64,000 bases of DNA from PALSA-270 sp963770915 (GTDB lineage Bacteria > Acidobacteriota > Terriglobia > Terriglobales > Acidobacteriaceae). The stretch covers positions 1,054,001 to 1,118,000 of the forward strand of contig CAVYRG010000001.1 of assembly GCA_963770915.1 (NCBI GenBank). The letters run 5' to 3'. The position numbers were made by a program, and so were the translations under genes. The notes under the pieces were generated by a model that saw nothing but the letters and a program-made list of their open reading frames with translations, was not told the DNA's origin and did not search any database. Positions 50,030 through 59,916 of the stretch are shown piece after piece. Numbering within the stretch: position 1 is the stretch's first letter; each line of letters begins with the position of its first letter.

Positions 50030-51388
50030 GTGGTGAAAATGCCTCAGCTGGTCGCAACCCGCGCCGATGTCGTTAGCGACCCGCAGTCCAGTTCCGTTCT
50101 GGGGCAGCTTGTTCTCTATGGCACCGTGAGTCTCTTGCTGTTTGCTCCGCTGGCATTTGGCGCCGTCGAGCCCTGGGCCATCTTCATTTTGGAGGCCGGC
50201 GCCGCCTTCCTGTTTTTTCTCTGGGCTTGCTGGCAGACGCTCTCGGGAGAGCTGCGGATCAAGGGCAGCCCTCTTTTCCTGCCCATGCTGGCCTTCGCAG
50301 CTTTGATCGCCGTGCAGTTGCTCGCCAAACAAACCTCTTATCCCTACCAAAGCCTCTCGGAAGCCCGGCTGTATTGCGCCTATGGTCTGATCTGTTTCCT
50401 GATGGTGCAAAGCCTGCGCCGCACATCCCAGCTCAGAGTTCTCGCCTACTTGGTTTCCGGCTACGGCTTTGCTCTGGCCATATTTGCCCTATTCCAAGGC
50501 CTGGATTCGAACGGCAAGCTGTATTGGCTCAGGAAGCCACAGGAAGGCGGCTGGATCTACGGTCCCTACGTAAACCACAACCACTACGCAGGTTTGATGG
50601 AAATGCTGCTGCCCATACCCCTGGTGATTGCGCTCCTGCATTCCATCCCCGTGTCGCGCAGGGCAATGGCAGCCGTGGCCGCGGCGGTGATGGCAGGCAC
50701 AATCTTTTTGTCGGGATCGCGCGGCGGAATGCTTGCCTTCGTTGTGCAGGTGATGGTTCTTTGCGCCATCCTGCTTAAACGGCGCAAAGGCGGCGCAGCG
50801 ATCCTCTCGCTGGGTGCATTTCTCGCACTGGTGGCGGGCTTGCTGATCTGGCTCGGAGGCAGCGAACTTACCAATCGTATAAGCACCATTCACAGCGAAA
50901 CCCAGACGGAATTGTCAGGAGGTTTGCGGTTGAGCATCGACCGCGACGGCTTGAAGATGTTTGCTCGCAAACCGGTATTAGGCTGGGGCTTAGGTGTATT
51001 TCCGATCGTCTACCCACAGTATCGAAGCTTCTATACGGATTTCTTCGTGAACCAAGCCCACGATGACTATCTCCAACTGCTGGTCGAAATGGGGGCCTTG
51101 GGCTTTGCCGTCTTGCTGTGGTTCCTTCTAGTGGTCTATTCCCGCGCCATGAACAAGCTCGACAACTGGACAAAGAGTCCGAATGGGGCGCTCGCGTTAG
51201 CAGCGATGCTGGGAATCACTGGCATTCTTGTCCACAGCCTCACGGATTTCAATTTGCAGGTTCCTGCAAACGCGGCGCTGTTCTACGTGCTTTGCACGCT
51301 GGCCGCCATCGAACCCCGCTTCGGCGGTTTCGGCCGCTTGCGCTTCCGGCATCGGCGGCCAGACGAGGCTGGAGAACTTTCAGCGTAG
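50030..51388 (+). CDS. O-antigen ligase/polymerase family membrane protein
   Basis: 452 aa, about ten to twelve hydrophobic segments. The large periplasmic loop with WIYGPYVNHNHYAGLMEM and the later VNQAHDDYLQLLVEMGALG are hallmarks of the WaaL/Wzy_C family that joins or extends undecaprenyl-linked sugar units. Start GTG 50030 (or 50033) one base after the preceding stop, with AAGGAC upstream: same operon as Wzc and the TPR gene. Its end overlaps the opposite lipoprotein gene by nine bases. Confidence 0.9.
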   Translation: MVKMPQLVATRADVVSDPQSSSVLGQLVLYGTVSLLLFAPLAFGAVEPWAIFILEAGAAFLFFLWACWQTLSGELRIKGSPLFLPMLAFAALIAVQLLAKQTSYPYQSLSEARLYCAYGLICFLMVQSLRRTSQLRVLAYLVSGYGFALAIFALFQGLDSNGKLYWLRKPQEGGWIYGPYVNHNHYAGLMEMLLPIPLVIALLHSIPVSRRAMAAVAAAVMAGTIFLSGSRGGMLAFVVQVMVLCAILLKRRKGGAAILSLGAFLALVAGLLIWLGGSELTNRISTIHSETQTELSGGLRLSIDRDGLKMFARKPVLGWGLGVFPIVYPQYRSFYTDFFVNQAHDDYLQLLVEMGALGFAVLLWFLLVVYSRAMNKLDNWTKSPNGALALAAMLGITGILVHSLTDFNLQVPANAALFYVLCTLAAIEPRFGGFGRLRFRHRRPDEAGELSA

Positions 51389-53200
51389 GGAAACTGCTTG
51401 CGCACGCGGGGGGCCAGTGCAGCCCCCGCCCGCGAATGCTCGCAGCGGGCCAATGGTTCGCACCTTCACCGCCACCCCGTCCAAGTTGGCGGGAATGTAC
51501 CGGTGCGCTTTTCCCCGGTCCAAGAAGACGATGATCGCGGCTTCACCCGGATTGTCCCCCGCCCCCACCCCCACGCCCAACACCGCAGGATCGGATTCCA
51601 GCACCGCCGCATGCTCGCTCTTCACCGCCTTGGCGCGCGTCATCGCCGCTTGCGAAGGCCGCAAGAGCGGCGCCAAAGGATTCTGCCGCGATTGCGAAGG
51701 ACTCGACTGCCCCACGCAGGCCTCCACCGGATGCGTGCTGCCTCCCACAATGGTCGGCAACGCCTGGTTGGAAGGGTCGGGCAGGGCGTTCAGCACATCC
51801 TGAATTGGATTGGCGATGGTTAACCCGCTAGCGGAATCACCTCCGAAGAGCAAAGCCGTAGGTTCTGAGGTCTCGGAGTTAACAATCAAGGATCCGGAAT
51901 CTCCCGGCCCCGCGAACGCTGGTGTCTCGATTGCCACCTGATTATGGAAGCTAACCACGAAGCCCGCGCTTGAGCCGCAACTGTTCGAGTATTGCACCTG
52001 GAAATCGGCCGCGATCGCGCTGACGGTCCCGCAGGTAAGCCCGGTGGTGCGGCCACTTTTGGCCACGGCCATGCCCACGGCCGGGGCAACAACGGTGCTG
52101 GCGGGAGGCGCCGGTTGCGCCTGCGCCCCTGAATTCGAGGCAGGGTCGGTGCAGCTCAGCGCACCGAGCTGTAGAATCGCGCCGCTCGGATCAACCTCAC
52201 CAGCCACCACTTTGGCCAGAGCCGCATCTGCCACCGCGGTGTGGTTGACATTCAGCAGTTTCACTGCCTGGGTGAAATTGGCCACCGTGTTGCCAGCCTG
52301 GCAACTACTATCCGCCAAACCCGGCTGCACGATGGACTCTCCCGGCCGCGCCTGATCTTCGCGCGCCAGGACATGGTTGTTGCTGAGAACGAACTGATCC
52401 CCATTCCGCATTACTAACGCTCCCAGGGTTCCCGAGCAGCAGGCATGGGCAGACTGGTCTTGTGCATTGCCACCCGAAGTGCCGAGCTGGATAGGGGCGA
52501 TCTCTGCCGCCTGATCCACCAGCGCCCCTCCGGCAGAAACCGATACGCTCGCGCTGGCAGACTGCGTCGGTTGTGCCTGCGAAACCGCGGTGACATTGAA
52601 CACCGGCGGCGCTGGAATGGCGCCGGGCGCGGTATACAAGCCATCCGTAGTGATCGTTCCGAAGCTCGTATTCGGATCGCCGGGGGGAATGCCATTCACC
52701 AGCCAATCGACACTCGTATTGCTGCTCCCGGTCACCGGCGCGGAAAATTGCTGGCTCACGGGGCACTGCGCGGTATTGAGATTCAGCGCAACCAGTGCGG
52801 GCAGAACCGTGATCGCGACCACAACGGTCACGCTGGCCGATGCGGATTTTGTCGCATCCACCGCCGCGATCGCCGTGATCGTCACGCTGGCGGGAGTGGG
52901 CAAAGTTGAGGGAGCCGTGTAGACGCCGTTGGAATCGATCAGACCATTCGCCGTCGTTCCTCCGGTTACGCCATTAACCTGCCAGGTGACGGCCGTGTTC
53001 GTGCTCCCTTCCACAATGGCATAGAACGGTTGTCTGGTTCCAACTCTCACCGTCGACGAAGCCGGCGTCAGGAAAATGCTCACGGGCACGGGCGGAGGGG
53101 TAAAACCACCTGCACCGCAACCGGTCAGCATGGCGAGGCATGTCCCCACGATTGCCACCAAAACGTAGCTTTGCAGCTTATCCCTCAGTTCTTTGTTCAT
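51380..53200 (-). CDS. Lipoprotein with Ig-like repeats and a trypsin-like domain
   Basis: 606 aa. Signal II peptide with lipobox LTGC, then two bacterial Ig-like (BIG2-type) repeats (VTWQVNGVTGGTTANG, SVDWLVNGIPPGDPNTS) to about residue 225. The rest is a chymotrypsin-like fold: His in SNNHVLARED, Asp in VADAALAKV, Ser in GPGDSGSL, so the triad is complete. Cys pairs may form disulfides. Probably cell-surface, substrate unknown. Tail-to-tail with the ligase gene. Confidence 0.75.
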   Translation of the reverse strand: MNKELRDKLQSYVLVAIVGTCLAMLTGCGAGGFTPPPVPVSIFLTPASSTVRVGTRQPFYAIVEGSTNTAVTWQVNGVTGGTTANGLIDSNGVYTAPSTLPTPASVTITAIAAVDATKSASASVTVVVAITVLPALVALNLNTAQCPVSQQFSAPVTGSSNTSVDWLVNGIPPGDPNTSFGTITTDGLYTAPGAIPAPPVFNVTAVSQAQPTQSASASVSVSAGGALVDQAAEIAPIQLGTSGGNAQDQSAHACCSGTLGALVMRNGDQFVLSNNHVLAREDQARPGESIVQPGLADSSCQAGNTVANFTQAVKLLNVNHTAVADAALAKVVAGEVDPSGAILQLGALSCTDPASNSGAQAQPAPPASTVVAPAVGMAVAKSGRTTGLTCGTVSAIAADFQVQYSNSCGSSAGFVVSFHNQVAIETPAFAGPGDSGSLIVNSETSEPTALLFGGDSASGLTIANPIQDVLNALPDPSNQALPTIVGGSTHPVEACVGQSSPSQSRQNPLAPLLRPSQAAMTRAKAVKSEHAAVLESDPAVLGVGVGAGDNPGEAAIIVFLDRGKAHRYIPANLDGVAVKVRTIGPLRAFAGGGCTGPPRAQAVSLR

Positions 53201-53363
53201 TCAGGCATCTACACGGAGGTGAAGGCAAAAGCTGGAGGCTAACACGGAAGGCGACAGCAAAATAATAGCGAAGTAAGATCAGTGAACCGTATACCCTCGA
53301 ACTGAGGCACATGGCGGCGCTCTCAGCCCTGCACGAAATGAAAATCTAAGGCTGCTGCTGCGG

Positions 53364-54008
53364 TTAGGGTACCGCCGGGCTGACCGGATTCGGCGACCGC
53401 GTGATAACCCAAACCTCAAATCCTGCAAGTCCCGCCAACGCCGGCCCCCACACCCAAGGCGAATCAAGGATACCGCCACCAGCCGCCGGGGCAGCGCCAC
53501 CGCGGCGCCTGCGAGTCTTCTTCGTCGGGGAATCGTAGCGGACGGTTTGCTGTCCCTGCGCCAAGGTGGTAGTGGCCGCGCCGTCGTTGATGCTCAGGTC
53601 GCCTTTGCGAGCTACGATCTGCACCTTGCCTTCCTGATCACTGACGTCAAACTCCGTCCAGCCGCTCGAAGCCGGCGTAATGGTCACGTTCTCGGCATGA
53701 GTCTGCAGGCTCTTCGCGGTGGAAACGCTTACGCTTCCGTGGTCAACCCCAACCGCGGCGCCTTCGAACTCCACCAGCGAATCCGGCAGAATCATGACAT
53801 TCGAGCCGGCCGCATTGATGTTAGCCATGGACCCTGGCTTGGTCTGAACTAAATCTCCGGGAAAGATCGCGGAAGATCCTGGAACCGCTCCGCCGTTCAG
53901 CCACGCCGTGCCTTTGGCGTACAGCATCGCGGCTCCCGAAGAATCTGCGGCCATAAGCGACAACGGGAAAACCGCCAGCACCATCCCAGCAAGAAGGTTG
54001 CGCAGCAT
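53364..54008 (-). CDS. FecR domain protein
   Basis: 214 aa with a signal peptide (VLAVFPLSLMAAD). A FecR-type domain starts at AAMLYAKGTAWLNGGAV and includes GDLVQTKPGSMANINAAGS. The end has a basic linker (KKTRRRRGG) and a hydrophobic helix (GPALAGLAGFEVWVI) with a short tail, so it may be membrane-held at both ends. ATG 54008 follows AGGAAAGG. FecR proteins relay signals or, in this group, structure the periplasm; partner unknown. Confidence 0.75.
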   Translation of the reverse strand: MLRNLLAGMVLAVFPLSLMAADSSGAAMLYAKGTAWLNGGAVPGSSAIFPGDLVQTKPGSMANINAAGSNVMILPDSLVEFEGAAVGVDHGSVSVSTAKSLQTHAENVTITPASSGWTEFDVSDQEGKVQIVARKGDLSINDGAATTTLAQGQQTVRYDSPTKKTRRRRGGAAPAAGGGILDSPWVWGPALAGLAGFEVWVITRSPNPVSPAVP

Positions 54009-54316
54009 AGTCGTACCTTTCCTCATTCCCACCTTCCTCACAACAAGTAAATTTCTGGGGTTGACCTTGTCTTATCCTAAGACTGCATCCTGCTGTGCGT
54101 CAATCACTTTTCTTGCTTTTAGTAGCCCCAAGGACACCCCATAATCCTCAGCAGCCGTGGTTTACTTGAGATTGTCCCCTTATGCCTTCAGATCCCCCAA
54201 GTGACCGAAGTAATTGCCAATCCTGCCCCGCGAAACACGGCATGACCACCCTGCAACCACGGACCGGAGCATCCTCGCGGGATGTGGCATACTAGCCCGA
54301 GCGATTCTCCCCTTTT
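54009..54316. other. Intergenic divergent region
   Basis: About 300 bases between the FecR gene and the dehydrogenase gene, AT-richer than its surroundings near 54040-54140. No gene or repeat seen; promoters of both flanking genes are expected here. Confidence 0.4.
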
Positions 54317-55675
54317 ATGAGCACCCCATCGACGACCCGTTCTCCCGTGGCGGAGTTGGTAAACAAGATCGAACTCCGCCAAGCGCGTGTCGCCGTCATC
54401 GGACTAGGTTATGTCGGCCTTCCCTTGGCCCTGCTCTACGCCTCGAAGAAATTTCCGGTCACCGGGTTCGACGTAGATGAGCGCAAAGTCTCAGTCCTAC
54501 AACAGGGCGGCTCTTACATTTACCGCATCTCTGCGGCAGAAATTGAGGAGGCGCGCGGGCTCGGCTTCCGGGCTACCTCGGATTATTCGCAGATTAAGGA
54601 GATGGACGCGGTCATCATCTGCGTGCCTACCCCGCTCAATGAGTATCGGGAGCCGGACCTCAGCTACATCACGGGCACTGCCAAGTCTATGGCGCCCCAC
54701 TTGCGCGCCGGACAGCTCGTGATCCTGGAAAGCACAACCTACCCCGGAACCACCGAAGAGGTGCTGGTTCCCATTTTGGAAAAAGAGAACCGTATGGGGC
54801 TGAAGGCTGCGCTTCCGGGAGCCGACGACTCTAACTCCTTTTATATCGCGTTCTCACCCGAACGAGAGGACCCTGGCAATCAGACCATCACGCGCCAGGA
54901 TATTCCCAAAGTGGTAGGCGGCCTGGACCCACGGGCCTCCGAACTGGCGGCCGCGTTATACCGATCGATTTTCAACCGGGTGGTTCCCGTGTCATCTCCG
55001 GCGGCGGCGGAAATGACCAAGCTGCTGGAAAATATTTATCGCTGTGTCAATATCGCACTAGTAAATGAATTGAAGCTGCTGTCGCTGCGCATGGGGCTGG
55101 ATATCTGGGAGGTCATCGCCGCGGCCTCGACCAAACCGTTCGGTTTTCATCCCTTCTATCCCGGGCCCGGCTTGGGTGGCCACTGCATTCCGGTCGACCC
55201 GTTTTATCTTTCCTGGAAGGCGAAGGAGTGGGACTTTCATACTCGCTTCATCGAGTTGGCGGGAGAGATCAACAGCCAAATGCCGTACCACGTGCTGGAT
55301 TCCGTGGGCAAGGCGCTCAACCGGCAAAAGAAAGCGCTCAACGGCTCGCGCGTGCTGGTGCTGGGGGTGGCTTACAAGAAAGACATCGACGACTTGCGCG
55401 AGTCTCCCGCCCTCACCATCATCGAACTGCTGCAGCAGGCAGGCGCGGAAGCGAGCTATCACGATCCCTATTTCCCGTTTATCGGCAAAGGAAGAAAGTA
55501 CGACCTGCAGATGAAATGCGCGCCGCTGGAGAATCTCGGCCAATATGACTGCGTGTTGATCGTGACCGATCACTCCGACTACGACTACGCCGCCATCGTT
55601 CGCGAATCGCAGTTAGTGGTCGATACCCGCAACGCCACGCGGGGAATCCAAAGCCCGAAGATCGTTCTCTGCTAA
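54317..55675 (+). CDS. UDP-sugar 6-dehydrogenase (WbpA/TviB/WecC type)
   Basis: 452 aa. Oxidises a UDP-N-acetylhexosamine to the uronic acid for polysaccharide synthesis. VAVIGLGYVGLPLALLYA is the NAD loop; ESTTYPGTTEEVLVP, AFSPEREDPGN and the catalytic Cys in GPGLGGHCIPVDP identify the family, and the C-terminal domain has VLVLGVAYKKDIDDLRESP. Likely supplies a uronic acid for the polymer encoded upstream. ATG 54317 lacks a clear ribosome binding site. Confidence 0.93.
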   Translation: MSTPSTTRSPVAELVNKIELRQARVAVIGLGYVGLPLALLYASKKFPVTGFDVDERKVSVLQQGGSYIYRISAAEIEEARGLGFRATSDYSQIKEMDAVIICVPTPLNEYREPDLSYITGTAKSMAPHLRAGQLVILESTTYPGTTEEVLVPILEKENRMGLKAALPGADDSNSFYIAFSPEREDPGNQTITRQDIPKVVGGLDPRASELAAALYRSIFNRVVPVSSPAAAEMTKLLENIYRCVNIALVNELKLLSLRMGLDIWEVIAAASTKPFGFHPFYPGPGLGGHCIPVDPFYLSWKAKEWDFHTRFIELAGEINSQMPYHVLDSVGKALNRQKKALNGSRVLVLGVAYKKDIDDLRESPALTIIELLQQAGAEASYHDPYFPFIGKGRKYDLQMKCAPLENLGQYDCVLIVTDHSDYDYAAIVRESQLVVDTRNATRGIQSPKIVLC

Positions 55676-55801
55676 GACTTTTCCGCCAACCAGAATGTGG
55701 AAAAGATGGCCGGTTCCAATTGCAACTTTTTTGCCTAAGCTGGGTTCCACTCTGGTAACATTATTTGCAGTTCGGCCGAGTGTCCAATTGGCAAGTGTTT
55801 G

Positions 55802-55822
55802 CTTCCGCTGGCCCTGCGGAAG
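55802..55822. repeat. 7-bp hairpin in the region upstream of tonB-like gene
   Basis: CTTCCGC-TGGCCCT-GCGGAAG in the 275-base gap between the dehydrogenase and TonB genes. No T run follows, so it is not a clear terminator. Confidence 0.5.
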
Positions 55823-55950
55823 TGGTCCCATTCGTGCTTACCATTAGGACTAATTTAGGTTGCCGCCTGGCCGACTGGGTTTCCCCCAGAGTCTGGCCGT
55901 TGGCCCTTCGTCTGCAACAGTGAGTTTTGGCGAAAGGAATCTGCCGGTCT

Positions 55951-57000
55951 ATGTCGCAGTCTCCCAACGATGTCCTGTTATTTTCGGATTCCCTTCTACC
56001 GCGAAAGCGCCCTCCCTTCGCCCAGTTCGTTCTAAGTCTCAGTGTGGAGGCTACGGCGGTCTTGGCTCTGGCGTGGGTGGGAGTCCTTCATCCCCAGGTG
56101 TTGTTGCAGCCCGTGCATGAGATTCAAGCGATCGCGCTGGTCTCGACCCCGCCTCCGGTGAATCATCAGCCGGCGCCGGTGCGCGAGATCAAGCCCGCGT
56201 TTACTCCGCCTCCAGATCCCGCGCCGGTCGAGGCGTTGCGCGTGCCCCCGCCGGTGGCGAGGCCGAAAATCGAGCACCTCGATCCGCCTGCGGCGCCCAA
56301 GATCAACCTGCCGACGCAGGCTGCAGTGCCCGCGATAACCCCGGTGATTCCGCGCAAGCTGGTCAAGACGGACAATTTCTCCACCGGCAGTTCGGCGCCG
56401 CCCACCATCGCCCAGGCGCCGCAAAAAGTTCAGACGGGGGGATTTGGCGATCCCAATGGCGTTCCGGCCAGCCCCAATAATGGCAAACCAGTAACCATCG
56501 CCCAGTTGGGCTCCTTTGATTCGCCCGCGGGCCCAGGCAACGGAAATGGAACCGGGGGAGCCAAAGGTTCTAAGGGTGTGGTCGCCAGCGCCGGTTTTGG
56601 CAATGGGACTGCAATCGGTGACGGCAGTGGTTCGGTGAATACCTCGCGCGGCACCGTGCGCCAGGCCGGCTTTGGGGATGCGGAAGTCGCCGCGCCCGCC
56701 CAGGCCCGGCCCAAGCAGGATCTAACGCCGCAGATGGTACCCGCCGATATCACGTACAAGCCGACCCCGGTTTACACCGACGAAGCACGCAAGCTGCATA
56801 TCGAAGGTGAGGTTTTGCTGCAGGTGGTTTTCGAAGCTTCGGGCAAGATCCACGTCGAGCGCGTGATTCGAGGACTGGGGCATGGCCTGGACGAGGCGGC
56901 AGTTCGCGCCGCCGAACAAATCCGCTTTAAACCGGCCTTGCGGGACGGCCAGCCCGCGGACTCCACCGCCGTGTTACACATCGTGTTTCAACTGGCCTGA
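55951..57000 (+). CDS. TonB family energy-transducing protein
   Basis: 349 aa. One N-terminal helix (FVLSLSVEATAVLALAWVGVL), a Pro-rich stretch spanning the periplasm (residues 60-130), a Gly-rich segment, and a C-terminal TonB box-binding domain: KPTPVYTDEARKLHIEGEV, LLQVVFEASGKI and VRAAEQIRFKPALRDGQP. Couples the proton gradient to outer-membrane receptors. ATG 55951 preferred over TTG 55927. ExbB/ExbD are not in the window. Confidence 0.88.
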   Translation: MSQSPNDVLLFSDSLLPRKRPPFAQFVLSLSVEATAVLALAWVGVLHPQVLLQPVHEIQAIALVSTPPPVNHQPAPVREIKPAFTPPPDPAPVEALRVPPPVARPKIEHLDPPAAPKINLPTQAAVPAITPVIPRKLVKTDNFSTGSSAPPTIAQAPQKVQTGGFGDPNGVPASPNNGKPVTIAQLGSFDSPAGPGNGNGTGGAKGSKGVVASAGFGNGTAIGDGSGSVNTSRGTVRQAGFGDAEVAAPAQARPKQDLTPQMVPADITYKPTPVYTDEARKLHIEGEVLLQVVFEASGKIHVERVIRGLGHGLDEAAVRAAEQIRFKPALRDGQPADSTAVLHIVFQLA

Positions 57001-57038
57001 AACCCTTACTTAGCATCTTCTTAAGGAAGGGGCCTTTC

Positions 57039-58757
57039 ATGCGCGGTTTCAAAGCTGTCGTCCTGTTGTCTGCATTGATCTTTTCCGCTTGGGCACTAGG
57101 TCAGGATCCCACCGCCGTGGGCGAACGGCCGGATGCTTCCGAGCCGGCCGTCGCGCCGCCCGTCCCAGGCTCCTTTGATGAGGCGATCGGCCGCATCGTG
57201 GAGCGCGAGCATGCGTTCAATGAGCAGATTCGCCGCCTCCATCCCATCATCGAGACCTACATTCAGAATCTCAAGGACACCGACGAAACCGGCCCCGTTC
57301 CGGTCAGCGATCGCTATTTTCTCGGCCAGCTCGACTTGGCGGGCGGGGGAAGCCGCGACACCGAACAACCCTTCGCCCTCGACCGCGGGCGCAGCCTGTG
57401 GTCGAAACTCAACGTCGTGCCCAAACTAAACGAGCTGTACTCCATGAAGTTCCTGCCCGGCGGCTTTGCCCAGATGGTCTTGCTCGATCAGGATTTTCAA
57501 CGCAAGGATTACAACTTTTCCTCCGTGCGCCGCGAATTCCTGGGCGAGATTCGCTGCCTGGTGATCGACGTTCACCCCAAAAAGAGTGCCGGCGATGGGC
57601 GATTCGTGGGCCGGATCTGGGTCGAAGACCAGGACTTCAATATCGTTCGCTTCAATGGCACCTATACCTCGCACTCACGACTGCACCCCTACCTGCACTT
57701 CGACAGTTGGCGTTTGAACATGCGGCCTGGAGTCTGGCTGCCGGCCTACGTTTACAGTGAAGAATCCGAGGATGAACGCCACCACGGCGGGCTTCACTTC
57801 AAGGCGCAAACTAGGCTTTGGGGCTACGACCTGCAGAACAGCAACCGCAATGATTCGTTTACGGAAATTATGGTGGATTCCCCGCAATCGGTCCGCGATC
57901 GGTCCGACGCCACACAGGATGCCACGCCGGTGCAAAGCCAGCGCATGTGGGAGCGCGAAGCGGAAGACAACGCCCTCGAACGGCTACAAAAGAGCGGCCT
58001 GCTCGCTCCCCCGGGAGAAGTGGACCAGGTCATGCAGACCGTGGTCAACAATTTGATCTACACCAACAACTTGAATATCCAGCCGGAAGTGCGAACGCGG
58101 GTTTTGCTGACCACGCCGCTTGAGTCCTTCACCATCGGGCACACCATTGTCGTAAGCCGCGGCTTGCTCGATGTCTTGCCCGACGAGGCCTCCCTGGCCT
58201 TGGTTCTGGCGCATGAACTCGCCCACATCGCACTCGGCCATCGCATAGACACTAGCCTCGCGTTCAACGACCGGCTATTCTTCCCCGATAGCCAGACTTT
58301 TGAACGCCTGGACTTCACCCACGACCCCGCCCAGGAAGAGGCCGCCGACAAAAAAGCTCTGGAATTGCTCGACAGTTCTCCGTACAAGGACAAGTTGGGC
58401 AGCGCGGGCCTGTTCCTGCGTAGTCTGCAGGCACACGCGGAGGAGCTCAAGAGCCTGATTCGGCCGCATCTTGGCAGCGGGTTGGCCAACGGGGATTCGA
58501 TTCGCATGTCCGCGGTACTCAACGCCGCTCCGGCGCTCGAACTCAAAAAGACAGATCAGATCGCCGCCCTGCCTCTGGGGGCGCGCGTCAAGTTAGATCC
58601 ATGGAGCAGCCGGGTGGAGCTGGTGAAAACCAAGCCGGTAGCGCTGAGCACGTTCCGGGAGAAGATGTCGTTCGAGATTACGCCCTTTTTCCCCTATTTG
58701 ACGCGGCTCTCGAGCACGTCAGCCGCCAACGTCGCACAGAGCGCACCGGTCAAATAG
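57039..58757 (+). CDS. M48 family zinc metalloprotease with extra N-terminal domain
   Basis: 572 aa with a signal peptide (LLSALIFSAWALG). The peptidase motif HELAHIALGH is near residue 392, with the third ligand probably in PAQEEAADKKAL. Residues 100-310 form a beta-rich region (FVGRIWVEDQDFNIVRFN) resembling outer-membrane-sorting type folds. BepA/LoiP-like quality control in the periplasm is a reasonable guess. 38 bases after the TonB-like gene, possible operon. Confidence 0.85.
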   Translation: MRGFKAVVLLSALIFSAWALGQDPTAVGERPDASEPAVAPPVPGSFDEAIGRIVEREHAFNEQIRRLHPIIETYIQNLKDTDETGPVPVSDRYFLGQLDLAGGGSRDTEQPFALDRGRSLWSKLNVVPKLNELYSMKFLPGGFAQMVLLDQDFQRKDYNFSSVRREFLGEIRCLVIDVHPKKSAGDGRFVGRIWVEDQDFNIVRFNGTYTSHSRLHPYLHFDSWRLNMRPGVWLPAYVYSEESEDERHHGGLHFKAQTRLWGYDLQNSNRNDSFTEIMVDSPQSVRDRSDATQDATPVQSQRMWEREAEDNALERLQKSGLLAPPGEVDQVMQTVVNNLIYTNNLNIQPEVRTRVLLTTPLESFTIGHTIVVSRGLLDVLPDEASLALVLAHELAHIALGHRIDTSLAFNDRLFFPDSQTFERLDFTHDPAQEEAADKKALELLDSSPYKDKLGSAGLFLRSLQAHAEELKSLIRPHLGSGLANGDSIRMSAVLNAAPALELKKTDQIAALPLGARVKLDPWSSRVELVKTKPVALSTFREKMSFEITPFFPYLTRLSSTSAANVAQSAPVK

Positions 58758-58884
58758 TTAGGCGAAACAGCGGGCACGGATGGAAGAGATCGAGGAAACG
58801 TTTTCAGAGCAGGGTTATCGCGGCACCACAGGTGTCGGAAGAAACGCCGGCGCGCAGAAACTCACGACAAGTCCGCCGCCACCG

Positions 58885-59052
58885 CTACTGCGGCATGGAG
58901 CTGGAAACTTCCGAAAACACGTTGTTGGCGTTGGAACCAATCAGGCGAATGGTGCCGACGACGATCACCAAAATAACCGCCAACATGACGGCGTACTCGG
59001 CAATGTCCTGGCCCCGTTCATCTGACCAAAGTTGAACTAAGAACTTTCTCAC
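58885..59052 (-). CDS. Flp/Fap-type pilin
   Basis: 55 aa. GTG 59052 with AAGGAG upstream is the clear start, although the frame is open much further. The sequence has the Flp pattern: a charged start (LWSDERGQDIAEYAVML) with the Glu and Tyr at mature positions 5-6, then a single long hydrophobic helix (VILVIVVGTIRLI). Type IVb pilin of a Tad system. The peptidase and secretion genes are elsewhere; a CpaE-like ATPase is at 6.6 kb. Confidence 0.87.
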   Translation of the reverse strand: MRKFLVQLWSDERGQDIAEYAVMLAVILVIVVGTIRLIGSNANNVFSEVSSSMPQ

Positions 59053-59226
59053 GGGCTCTCCTTGGGCTTTCCGTTTGGACTCGGTCTTGCCTTCAGTTCC
59101 CTGACGGAAAACTCGCGGTCTACTTCCTTCAGAGCGCTGAATATATGGGTTCATCATACGTTCACAATATCCAGCGTCCAATAGCCCTCCGGTGGGGTCG
59201 GCTGGCACCAAAGTGCTAGCACCATC

Positions 59227-59916
59227 TCACGTAATTGTCTTCAGGGGCAGGGACTGATTGACGGCAAACAACGCCAACTCCAAGCGCGTGGAAACTCCTA
59301 GCTTGTCGAAAATATTGCTCAGGTGGTGCTTGACGGTGTCCTCGCTGATCTTGAAATACTCGGCGATCTCCTTGTTCGCATAGCCGGCAACCACGGCGGA
59401 GACGATTTCCAGCTCGCGCGGCGTGAGCCCGAATTTCTTCTGGCGCGCTTCCTCTCCCGAGGACTGAATGAGGGTGCGCAGATACTGCACCAGGTTCGAC
59501 ACGCTCTCCCGGCCGACCCAGTACTCTCCCGCCATTACCGTATCAATGCTCTTGAGCAGGAGCTGCGTGGCGGAATCCTTGAGGACAACTCCGCGCGCCC
59601 CGAGTTGCAGAGCCTCGACGATTTGATTTTTCTCCGCCGCGGCAGTCAGCAGAATGATGCGCACGGTCTGCTGCGCGCTATCGGAGTTCATTTCACGCAA
59701 CGCTTCCAGGCCAGGATGACGGGGCATGGCCAAATCGAGCAGAAGGATGTCAGGCTTGAGTTGCCGGGCCAGTTTTACAGCCTCGGCGCCGTCGCAAGCT
59801 TCGCCGATGACCGCGAACTTAGGTTCGGCCTCCAGCAGCCGCCGCAACCCATCGCGAAAAATAGGATGATCGTCAGCGATCAGAATGCGAATTTGCTGCG
59901 CTTTCTTATTCTCCAT
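59227..59916 (-). CDS. NarL/FixJ-type response regulator
   Basis: 229 aa. Receiver domain with phospho-acceptor Asp in LKPDILLLDLAMP and the acidic pair in ILIADDHPI; LuxR-type helix-turn-helix from LTPRELEIVSAVVAGYANKE to TVKHHLSNIFDKLGV. Overlaps the kinase gene by 11 bases. Targets unknown; the adjacent Flp pilin gene on the same strand is a possible one. Confidence 0.94.
   Translation of the reverse strand: MENKKAQQIRILIADDHPIFRDGLRRLLEAEPKFAVIGEACDGAEAVKLARQLKPDILLLDLAMPRHPGLEALREMNSDSAQQTVRIILLTAAAEKNQIVEALQLGARGVVLKDSATQLLLKSIDTVMAGEYWVGRESVSNLVQYLRTLIQSSGEEARQKKFGLTPRELEIVSAVVAGYANKEIAEYFKISEDTVKHHLSNIFDKLGVSTRLELALFAVNQSLPLKTIT

Noticed and set aside
55790..55810. Sigma54-like site before the TonB gene (TTGGCAAGTGTTTGC)
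   Set aside because: Spacing is one base short and the start codon is far away.
58601..59035. 144-aa frame overlapping the M48 gene end and the pilin gene
   Set aside because: Out-of-frame shadow of the protease gene extended through the intergenic gap.
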